Made by a program: the position numbers and the translations under genes. Below the pieces are notes generated by a model. It searched no databases. It was not told the DNA's origin and saw only the letters and a list, made by a program, of their open reading frames with translations. 14,391 bases of DNA from MGBC108787 sp964591225 (lineage in GTDB: Bacteria; Bacillota_I; Bacilli_A; RF39; UBA660). Position 1 is the first letter of the stretch, and the number at the start of each line of letters is the position of its first letter. Of the stretch, positions 1 through 6,397 are shown one piece after another. Location: positions 1 to 14,391 of the forward strand of contig CAZQAO010000024.1 of assembly GCA_964591225.1 (NCBI GenBank), in the 5' to 3' direction.

Positions 1-23
1 GAAAGAATAGTTAAGTTTCTTTC
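1..23 (-). terminator. Possible terminator of the ger operon, cut by the window edge
   Basis: The arms GAAAGAA (1-7) and TTCTTTC (17-23) are perfect inverted repeats around a 9-nt loop that contains the gerAB stop codon. On the minus strand the stem is preceded by a run of A, as in intrinsic terminators of AT-rich Firmicutes. The T-run that should follow would lie to the left of base 1 and cannot be seen. The stem has only two G:C pairs, so this is tentative. Confidence 0.4.
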
Positions 24-1042
24 TTTTTTTTGGTGTAAATATAAAGTATTGGTATAACTAGTAAAATTATAACTAATGCAAATATAGGTAGACTATAATA
101 CATTGTTAGTTCATTAGTATAGTACTTGCCGACACAGAATATGGCTAGTAAGTAAACTCCGATAAGAAGAAGGGTATGACTCTTGTTTAAGTTCTTTTGC
201 GGGAGTAGTTCTCTTATAAATAAAGCAGCGATAGCCATATATACAAAGTGATCAAATACCCAAGATAGAGCTACAATATTTTCAATTTTTTCAATAAAAT
301 CAAGTAATTTTATTTCTTTTAAAATAACGTATTCAGGGAAACGATATAAACTAGCAAGTAAAGGTCCAACAATAGCAATAATTAAAAACATTTTAACAAT
401 TAAAGTAATACTTCCTACTAAATAAGAAGGCGTAGCATTTTCATTTTGTTGTTTAGTCATTAGCATAAATAAATATGGAGCTACGGATAAAGATGTGTAG
501 TATAAGATAGAACGAATAATATCCATAGGTTTACTAACGAATAAGGGAAGAATATTATGATAATCCGCATATCCAAATAAACCTAATTGGGAAATAATTG
601 TTAAAATAAAAGAAATAGGAAATAAACAACTAGCTACTCGAAAAGTCGTAGTAATACCATCACGGGATATTTTTAAAATTAGTAAAATTAAAGGTAAAGA
701 TATAAAGTAAGGGGGTGTTTTGACTAAAAAAGAAGAAGCAAATAATTGAAAGAAAGTTAAACCCTCCGTCAGTAAAACTAATCCAAAAATAATTAAGACA
801 ATTCGTAAAAATATACCTAATCCATGCATTTCCTTTAATACTTCATTTAAAGATTTATTTCCTTTTTGTTTTTGGATTTTATTAATTAAAAAGATAAAAA
901 ATAAACCAATAAGAGTACCAATAATAAAGGAAAAAATACTATCTTGTTTAACTAAACCAGTAATTAAAGAAAAACCAATACCTAAAAATAAAGCTCGTGT
1001 TAAAAAATAATTGACAGAAAAATATTGATACTTTGTAATCAT
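11..1042 (-). CDS. gerAB: GerAB-family spore germination permease (germinant receptor B subunit)
   Basis: 343-residue integral membrane protein with about ten hydrophobic segments from residue 10 to the end and a lysine-rich cytoplasmic tail (TKKKKET). GerAB proteins are APC/LeuT-fold transporter relatives in the spore inner membrane that bind the germinant within the GerAA-AB-AC receptor. The family stretch near residues 233-260 is recognisable: a FPEYVILKEIKLLDFIEKIE-type segment followed by a tryptophan-containing helix. It is slightly shorter than the usual 360-370 residues but looks intact. It is the last gene of the operon. Its ATG (1040-1042) overlaps the TGA of gerAC in an ATGA, and GAGGTGA just upstream serves as ribosome binding site. 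The germinant cannot be predicted from the sequence. The family call is firm; orthology to gerA rather than another ger paralogue is not implied. Confidence 0.93.
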   Translation of the reverse strand: MITKYQYFSVNYFLTRALFLGIGFSLITGLVKQDSIFSFIIGTLIGLFFIFLINKIQKQKGNKSLNEVLKEMHGLGIFLRIVLIIFGLVLLTEGLTFFQLFASSFLVKTPPYFISLPLILLILKISRDGITTTFRVASCLFPISFILTIISQLGLFGYADYHNILPLFVSKPMDIIRSILYYTSLSVAPYLFMLMTKQQNENATPSYLVGSITLIVKMFLIIAIVGPLLASLYRFPEYVILKEIKLLDFIEKIENIVALSWVFDHFVYMAIAALFIRELLPQKNLNKSHTLLLIGVYLLAIFCVGKYYTNELTMYYSLPIFALVIILLVIPILYIYTKKKKET

Positions 1043-2121
1043 TGTTTCACCTCGAATATTAAACCATTACGATTGATAAGAGCTTTAGCTTCGTACTTAT
1101 ATTGAAGACTACGAAAATCAATTTCTTTTTTATATTTTTGATAATATAATTCATTAATTTTTAAAGCATCGCTATTATACTGAATTAATTTTTCCGTAAC
1201 TTCTTGCATTTCTTTTTTTAACTTTTTTTCTAATTGATTTTGTAACTTCTCATAAGTTTCTTGAGCTTTAAAATCCATATCACAATGGTTTTCTACAATT
1301 CTTGTTTCTATTTCGGCCCGGATAGTGGCGGTATTTTCAGTTACAGCAATTTTTGATTTACCTTTATCATAAGTACTGACAATAATATTTTTATTTTCAT
1401 CGTTGGGACATTTTAATGTAAAAGAATTTTCTTTAGAAGTATTATTTAAAATATTAAAAGTAGCTGATTCATTTTCCGTTAAATAAGTTTGCATATTATA
1501 GCCGCTAAAAACTGCTAAAGGACCAAGTTTTAAAATATCATTTTTGATTTCAATCGAAGAGATATAAGCATCTTTTTTGGGATCAATAATATCTGTTACA
1601 AACTTTTCAAAATTTAAGGTAGATGCCATATTATTGGTATAACCAGTACTATCAATTAATTCTTTAATAGCTGTACTAACTACAGGGTTATTAGTATCTG
1701 TCTTTTTTAATATTTCATAAGCTTCATTATCTTTAGCCATAACTAAATAAAAAATATTGCGAATATAATTATCGCGAATTAAAAAATCAACAATATCTTC
1801 AACATGATTTTTCGCTATTTCTTCACTAATAATAACGGTTTTTAAATGAGCTAAGTAAGGGGTTTTAGCAATTTCTAAAGAAGTATTGTAAAAAGCATCA
1901 GCGATATTTTTACCTTTGCCTTTAGCTATATATACTTTATTTTTATCGGGACTTTGATCTTGATTTTTAGTATTTAAAATTTCAAATGCTACTTTGTATT
2001 CGTCTTTATCATAATCAATAGATATTCCTGAAACTATGGCTAGTTCATTTAATTCAATATAGTCATAACAACCAGTAGTTAAAAATAGTATAACGAGGAT
2101 AAGACAGATTACTTTTTTCAT
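1039..2121 (-). CDS. gerAC: GerAC-family spore germination lipoprotein (germinant receptor C subunit)
   Basis: 360-residue lipoprotein. The N-terminus is a type II signal peptide ending in the lipobox LTTGC, with Cys18 as the predicted diacylglycerol-modified residue; the protein should sit on the outer face of the spore inner membrane. Family landmarks follow in order: the ELAIVSGISIDYDKD start of the first domain (about 26-40), the HLKTVIISEEIA strand-helix (92-103), FLIRDNYIR (113-121), and LAVFSGYNM (202-210) near the start of the C-terminal region. GerAC is required for receptor assembly and germinant response in Bacillus. It lies between gerAA and gerAB with 4-nt ATGA overlaps at both ends, implying translational coupling. 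AAAGGTGAA precedes its ATG. The order A-C-B differs from the A-B-C order of B. subtilis gerA. Confidence 0.93.
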   Translation of the reverse strand: MKKVICLILVILFLTTGCYDYIELNELAIVSGISIDYDKDEYKVAFEILNTKNQDQSPDKNKVYIAKGKGKNIADAFYNTSLEIAKTPYLAHLKTVIISEEIAKNHVEDIVDFLIRDNYIRNIFYLVMAKDNEAYEILKKTDTNNPVVSTAIKELIDSTGYTNNMASTLNFEKFVTDIIDPKKDAYISSIEIKNDILKLGPLAVFSGYNMQTYLTENESATFNILNNTSKENSFTLKCPNDENKNIIVSTYDKGKSKIAVTENTATIRAEIETRIVENHCDMDFKAQETYEKLQNQLEKKLKKEMQEVTEKLIQYNSDALKINELYYQKYKKEIDFRSLQYKYEAKALINRNGLIFEVKQ

Positions 2122-3551
2122 GAGTTCACCTTTTTCTTAATTCGATTATGTTTTGATAGTAGTTTGCTTCGTTTGGTGTCATTAATGTATTTACTTTGAA
2201 ATAAAGTTTTTTTAATGTAAGTAAAATCAAAAGGAGCAATAGGATAGAAATAAGGTTTATTTAAAGATTTAGTATTATTAACATGAATTAAGAAGAAGAT
2301 AAAGGCTAGAGCTATCCCATAAAGTCCATATAAAGAAGCAGCAACTAAAAACAAGAAGCGAAAATATCGAATGGCATTAATTAATTCTAATTCTGTAAAA
2401 ATTAAACTAGTAATAAAAGTAAAGGCGATAACAATAATCATAATGGGCGAAACAATACCCGCACTAACAGCAGCTTCTCCTAAAATTAATGCTCCTAGTA
2501 TAGAAATGGCACTACCATAACTACTAGGAAACCTTAAATCACTTTCTCTTAGGATTTCACAGACAATAATCATTACCAGAGCTTCAATTATAGCAGGGAA
2601 GGGAACATTATCAGACTGGGATGCAAAGTTAACTAAAAGACTAGTGGGAATAGTTTCCATATTATAATTAACTAAAGCAATATATATACCCGGAACCATC
2701 ATGGTTAGAAAAAAACTAATAAATCTTAATATTTTTATAAAATTAACATTATTATTATGATTATAATTATCTACTACCGGATTAATAAAATCTGCAAAAA
2801 AGGATGGGAAAATTAAGACAAAAGGTGAAGTATCAACCATCACACATATTTTACCTTCTAATAAAGCTGTAGCAATGGCATCAGGTCTTTCGGTGGAAAG
2901 AGCAGTAGGAAAAGGTGTCTTTTCTTTTTCGGTTAAAATTTGGGAGATATTTCCTGAATCGATAATACCATCTAAATCGACAGCATCTAATTGTTTTTTA
3001 ACTTCTTCTACTAAAGAATAATCAGCAATATCATCGATATATAATATTTCTACTTTTGTATTTGTAAGACGTCCCATTACTAAATCTTCACTTTTTAAAT
3101 GACTTGATTTAATTCTTCTTTTTAATAATCCTAAATTAATTTGAATATTTTCGGTAAAAGAATCTTTAGGTCCATAAATTGATTTTTGGGTTTCTGGAAC
3201 ACTAACACTTCTATTTATATCAGCTTTAGTTTCAAAAGCTAATATTTCTTTTTCTGATAAAACTATCGTAAATCCATTGGTAATATAATATTCTATTTGA
3301 TCAGGATCTTTAATTTTAACTGTATTAGGTCCAGGAATAAAACTTTCTAAATTCTTTTTATTAGGATGTTTAATATTATTTAAAGTTGTTAGATTTTTTA
3401 AAATATAATCATTAACTTTATCACTACCAGTAACACTTTCTAAATATATAACATAAAGATCTTTGAAATACTTGGTTTCAATCTTTTTAACGGTAAAATC
3501 AGTATTTTTTTCAAATTCTTTTTGGAGACGTTCTAAAATTTTTTGTTGCAT
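2118..3551 (-). CDS. gerAA: GerAA-family spore germination protein (germinant receptor A subunit)
   Basis: 477 residues. A soluble N-terminal half (1-235) carries the family GPKDSFTE (128-135) and the YIDDIA...VEEVKKQLD segment (171-189). It is followed by ERPDAIATALLEG (221-233), the signature before the membrane domain, and by PFPAIIEAL (317-325) and the GALILGEAAVSAGIVSPIM region (353-371). Hydrophobic segments lie at about 236-260, 272-295, 315-335, 348-385 and 397-424, with a basic cytoplasmic tail. GerAA subunits assemble with AB and AC into germinant-gated receptors; the A subunit has been proposed to oligomerise into a ligand-gated ion channel. It is the first gene of the operon: GGTGA at 3558-3562 lies 6 nt from the ATG. 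A sigma-G-like promoter candidate lies directly upstream. Length and motifs are normal, with no sign of decay. Confidence 0.95.
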   Translation of the reverse strand: MQQKILERLQKEFEKNTDFTVKKIETKYFKDLYVIYLESVTGSDKVNDYILKNLTTLNNIKHPNKKNLESFIPGPNTVKIKDPDQIEYYITNGFTIVLSEKEILAFETKADINRSVSVPETQKSIYGPKDSFTENIQINLGLLKRRIKSSHLKSEDLVMGRLTNTKVEILYIDDIADYSLVEEVKKQLDAVDLDGIIDSGNISQILTEKEKTPFPTALSTERPDAIATALLEGKICVMVDTSPFVLIFPSFFADFINPVVDNYNHNNNVNFIKILRFISFFLTMMVPGIYIALVNYNMETIPTSLLVNFASQSDNVPFPAIIEALVMIIVCEILRESDLRFPSSYGSAISILGALILGEAAVSAGIVSPIMIIVIAFTFITSLIFTELELINAIRYFRFLFLVAASLYGLYGIALAFIFFLIHVNNTKSLNKPYFYPIAPFDFTYIKKTLFQSKYINDTKRSKLLSKHNRIKKKVNS

Positions 3552-3560
3552 AGTAATTCA

Positions 3561-3588
3561 CCTTTTTTTAGTATGACCTAAAAAAAGG
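3561..3588 (-). repeat. 10-bp perfect inverted repeat enclosing the gerAA -10 and ribosome binding site
   Basis: CCTTTTTTTA (3561-3570) and TAAAAAAAGG (3579-3588) are exact reverse complements around an 8-nt loop. Read on the minus strand, CATAC of the -10 lies in the loop, and the 3' arm is AAAAAAAGG, which includes the start of the GGTGA ribosome binding site. It could be a hairpin in longer transcripts that hides the ribosome binding site, or an operator. Only two G:C pairs support it, and A/T runs pair easily by chance. Confidence 0.4.
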
Positions 3589-3597
3589 GGGTTATAC
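3562..3597 (-). promoter_or_regulatory. Candidate sigma-G-type promoter of gerAA-gerAC-gerAB
   Basis: On the minus strand GTATA (3597-3593) lies 17 nt before CATACTA (3575-3569). The -10 matches the B. subtilis sigma-G consensus CATWMTA at all seven positions and the -35 fits GHATR. ger operons are classic forespore sigma-G genes, so biology and sequence agree. The predicted start is at or beside the GG of the ribosome binding site (3562-3561), giving a leader of only about 11 nt. No convincing sigma-A promoter was found in the 153-bp divergent interval on this strand. Confidence 0.5.
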
Positions 3598-3641
3598 AAA
3601 GAGAATATCGAACAAAGATTAGCAAAAATTGTAATAAACTC

Positions 3642-3677
3642 TTTTCAAAAATTATTTTTTATTTTATAATATAAAAG
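3642..3677 (+). promoter_or_regulatory. Candidate sigma-A promoter of the TasA-like gene
   Basis: TTTTCA (3642-3647), a 17-nt spacer and a perfect TATAAT (3665-3670) predict a start near G3677 and a 28-nt leader. The ribosome binding site GGGTGA (3695-3700) lies 4 nt before the ATG at 3705. The -35 is a 4/6 match to TTGACA. The promoter is divergent from the ger operon. Confidence 0.55.
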
Positions 3678-3704
3678 AAGAATTATAGAAAATCGGGTGA
3701 GCAT

Positions 3705-4397
3705 ATGAAGCTTAAATATACTATTCCTTTATTTGTAATTACGATTTTAATGCTTATAACTACGTTTATTGGTAGTAGTTACTCTTATTGGGAAGTTACC
3801 GACGGTCAAACTGATTTTGATGTAATTAAAACCGGTTGCTTTGAGATTGCGTTTTCTGAACAATCAAATGCTGTAAGTTTAACTAATACTTATCCGATAA
3901 TTGATGAAAAGGGTTTAAAAACTGTACCATATACGTTTACTTTAAAAAACAAATGTAAATATACTGCAGATTATAAAATTTATTTAAATACTCTTACCAC
4001 GTCAGCTACAATTGATGCTACAAAATCTGCAGGTAACAAAATAGATGATAAATATATTAAATATTCTTTGCATAAAAAAAATGGTGCTATAGCATCAGCC
4101 CAATCTTTAACAAGTGCCCAAGAAAACACCACTGATAAAAATAATTTTGAATTTGCAGATAATAAAACATTGGGAAAATCTTATGTAATAGGGCAAGGAA
4201 CCTTAGATGGAGTTAGTGAGGGTGAAGATAGTGGTGAAGAAATAACTTATGAATTACGCGTATGGATTGATTCTTCGGCGACTACAGATATAGCTAATCA
4301 AACTTTTGAAGCTCAAATAAATTCTTTAGCCTTTTCAAATCTTACTGGTGAAAGTATTAAAGATGATGATACTGCTGCTGAGGAGCCAGCTGCCTAA
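3705..4397 (+). CDS. Secreted TasA/camelysin-like protein with a SipW-type signal sequence
   Basis: 230 residues. A short basic N-terminus (MKLK) precedes a hydrophobic helix (about 6-23) that ends in GSSYSYWEV. This glycine/serine plus aromatic pattern resembles the cleavage region of TasA and CalY precursors, which are processed by the SipW signal peptidase. The rest is soluble and rich in beta-strand-forming Thr, Ser, Tyr and Val. Cys45 and Cys84 are the only cysteines and could form an extracellular disulfide. The tail (DDDTAAEEPAA) is strongly acidic. TasA-type proteins form matrix fibres or coat the cell; camelysin also has reported peptidase activity, but I see no catalytic motif here. 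No sipW or matrix operon is in the window. The gene stands alone between its own promoter and a terminator. The family assignment rests on N-terminal pattern and composition, so the function is inferred. Confidence 0.6.
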   Translation: MKLKYTIPLFVITILMLITTFIGSSYSYWEVTDGQTDFDVIKTGCFEIAFSEQSNAVSLTNTYPIIDEKGLKTVPYTFTLKNKCKYTADYKIYLNTLTTSATIDATKSAGNKIDDKYIKYSLHKKNGAIASAQSLTSAQENTTDKNNFEFADNKTLGKSYVIGQGTLDGVSEGEDSGEEITYELRVWIDSSATTDIANQTFEAQINSLAFSNLTGESIKDDDTAAEEPAA

Positions 4398-4421
4398 AAT
4401 TTTATAAGACAATTAGTTGAC

Positions 4422-4449
4422 AACAAGTTTTTGCTTGTTTGTTTTTTTT
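4422..4449 (+). terminator. Intrinsic terminator after the TasA-like gene
   Basis: AACAAG (4422-4427) pairs with CTTGTT (4434-4439) around the loop TTTTTG; C4421 and G4441 can extend it with a bulge. It is followed by TG and eight T residues (4442-4449). It lies 24 nt after the stop codon. The parE -35 lies inside its loop and 3' arm, and its T-run forms the parE promoter spacer. Confidence 0.65.
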
Positions 4450-4466
4450 ATGTTAAAATGTTTATG
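4431..4466 (+). promoter_or_regulatory. Extended -10 sigma-A promoter of parE, overlapping the preceding terminator
   Basis: TTGCTT (4431-4436), a 17-nt spacer and TAAAAT (4454-4459), preceded by an extended -10 TG (4451-4452). The predicted start is at G4466, the first base of the GGTGA ribosome binding site (4466-4470), so the leader to the ATG at 4476 would be about 10 nt. Confidence 0.6.
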
Positions 4467-4475
4467 GTGAAGAAA

Positions 4476-6383
4476 ATGGCAAAGTATGATGCATCATCGA
4501 TAAAGATTTTAGAAGGTTTAGAAGCAGTAAGAAAACGTCCGGGAATGTATATTGGTTCTACGGATAAAAAGGGACTTCATCATTTAGTTTGGGAAATTGT
4601 TGATAATGGTATTGATGAGATTATCAATGGTTATGGTGATACAATAAAGATTACTTTGAATCCAGATGAATCAATTACAATTAGTGATAATGGTCGGGGG
4701 ATACCAATTGGTATGCATGAAAGCGGTAAGTCTACACCCGAAGTTATTTTTACAGTTTTACATGCTGGTGGCAAGTTTGAAACGGATGGCTATAAAGTTA
4801 GTGGGGGCCTACATGGTGTCGGGGCTAGTGTAGTTAATGCTTTATCTAAAAAAATGGATGTAACTATCTATAATGAAGGTAAGATAAGTAATATCAAGTT
4901 CTGCGATGGTGGTCATGTCGAAAGCCCTTTGACAACGATTGGAACGACTAAGAAGACTGGGACGACAGTTACTTTCTTGCCGGATTATGAGATGTTTAAA
5001 AATGCTAGTTTTTCTTATACAACGATTGTGGAAAGAATGCAAGAGAGTGCTTTTTTACTGCCTAATTTGACAGTTGAAATTGAAGATATTGCTGATCAAA
5101 AACACGCTCAATTTCATTATGAAAATGGTTTAGTTAGTTTTGTCGAATATATTAATGAAGGTAAAAAAGTATTACATAAAGTAATTAATTATAGTGGTGT
5201 AAAAAATGATATTGAAGTAAATGTTGCACTACAATATAGTGAATCTTATAATGAAAATATTATGAGTTTTGTTAACAATGTTAAAACTAGTGATGGGGGT
5301 TCTCATGAAGTTGGTTTTAAAACCGGAATTACTAAAGCTTTTAATGACTATGCTCGTGCCAATAATCTAATAAAAACTAAAGATGGTAATTTAGATGGTA
5401 GTGACGTGAGAGAAGGTTTAAGTGCCGTTATTAGTTTAAAGATTCCCGAAAAGTTATTACAATTTGAAGGTCAAACTAAAGGCAAATTAGGTACTCCGGA
5501 AGCCAGGAGCGTAACGGAATCAATTACTTACGAAAGTTTAAAATTTTTCTTAGAAGAAAATAAAGAAGTTGCTTTGACCATTCTTGATAAAGCCTTAAAA
5601 AGTAAAGTAGCCAGAGAAGCTGCTAGAAAAGCTCGGGAAGCTGCTAGAAAAGGTAATTCTAAAAGTAGCAAAGAACGCATTTTAAGTGAAAAGTTAGCGA
5701 AAGCGACGGGTAAAGATGCTTCTCAAAAAGAATTGTTTTTAGTCGAAGGAGATAGTGCGGGAGGTAGTGCCAAATTATATCGTAATCGGGAAACGCAAGC
5801 GATTATGCCTTTAAGAGGTAAAGTTTTAAATTGTGAGAAAGCGAGTACTCATGATATTGAATCGAATGCCGAACTTAAACAAATTGAATATGCTATTGGG
5901 GCGGGATTAGGAGCTGATTTTGATCCTAAGGATTCTAATTATGGCAAAATTATTATTATGACCGATGCTGATGTCGATGGCTCTCATATTCAAATTTTAC
6001 TTATTACTTTCTTTTATCGGTTTATGCGTCCTTTAATTGAACAGGGAATGCTTTATATTGCTACGCCTCCTTTGTATTCAATTCAAGTAGGTAACGGAGA
6101 GAAAGAATATATTGCTACTGATGAAGAATTAGGAGAAAGAAAAAAGACTTTAAAAGGTAATTATAAAATTCAACGATTTAAAGGTTTAGGAGAAATGAAT
6201 GCGGAAGAGTTATATGAAACTACTATGGATCCTAAAAATCGGCGTTTATTCCGAGTTAATTTAACTGATGCTGCCGTGGCGGAAAAAAGAATTCATTTAT
6301 TAATGGGTGATCAAGTAGAACCTAGAAAAGAATGGATTAATGAAAATGTTGATTTTACATTAGAAGATGATTTTAGAAAATAA
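4476..6383 (+). CDS. parE: DNA topoisomerase IV subunit B (ParE)
   Basis: 635 residues from the ATG at 4476. This start was chosen because GGTGA (4466-4470) sits 5 nt upstream and MAKYDASSIKILEGLEAVRKR is the normal N-terminus; upstream in-frame starts at 4431 and 4464 lie in the terminator and promoter. ParE is the ATPase subunit of topoisomerase IV, which decatenates daughter chromosomes. The GHKL domain shows Glu40 (general base), Asn44 (Mg), DNGRGIP (71-77) and GGLHGVGAS (110-118). The TOPRIM domain shows EGDSAGG from Glu424 and the DxDxD acids 497, 499 and 501. QTKGKLGT and DGSHIQ are ParE-like rather than GyrB-like, and the ParC partner follows after 14 nt. One small oddity: Gly45 in DNGIDE, where Ser or Ala is usual. 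Product is near certain. Confidence 0.96.
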   Translation: MAKYDASSIKILEGLEAVRKRPGMYIGSTDKKGLHHLVWEIVDNGIDEIINGYGDTIKITLNPDESITISDNGRGIPIGMHESGKSTPEVIFTVLHAGGKFETDGYKVSGGLHGVGASVVNALSKKMDVTIYNEGKISNIKFCDGGHVESPLTTIGTTKKTGTTVTFLPDYEMFKNASFSYTTIVERMQESAFLLPNLTVEIEDIADQKHAQFHYENGLVSFVEYINEGKKVLHKVINYSGVKNDIEVNVALQYSESYNENIMSFVNNVKTSDGGSHEVGFKTGITKAFNDYARANNLIKTKDGNLDGSDVREGLSAVISLKIPEKLLQFEGQTKGKLGTPEARSVTESITYESLKFFLEENKEVALTILDKALKSKVAREAARKAREAARKGNSKSSKERILSEKLAKATGKDASQKELFLVEGDSAGGSAKLYRNRETQAIMPLRGKVLNCEKASTHDIESNAELKQIEYAIGAGLGADFDPKDSNYGKIIIMTDADVDGSHIQILLITFFYRFMRPLIEQGMLYIATPPLYSIQVGNGEKEYIATDEELGERKKTLKGNYKIQRFKGLGEMNAEELYETTMDPKNRRLFRVNLTDAAVAEKRIHLLMGDQVEPRKEWINENVDFTLEDDFRK

Positions 6384-6397
6384 AGAAGGTGAAAAAC

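Noticed and set aside
4417..4422. TTGACA as the -35 of parE
   Set aside because: The nearest usable -10 (4454) is 31 nt away; TTGCTT at 4431 has the right 17-nt spacing.
4431..4475. Longer N-terminus for ParE
   Set aside because: The extra codons fall in the terminator and promoter, there is no ribosome binding site for the upstream starts, and GGTGA is placed for the ATG at 4476.
4842..5042. Open frame of 66 codons on the minus strand
   Set aside because: Lies wholly inside parE, has no ribosome binding site, and the translation looks like antisense of a conserved gene.
6389..6397. GTG start for ParC
   Set aside because: The GTG is part of AAGGTGA, the ribosome binding site of the ATG at 6398.
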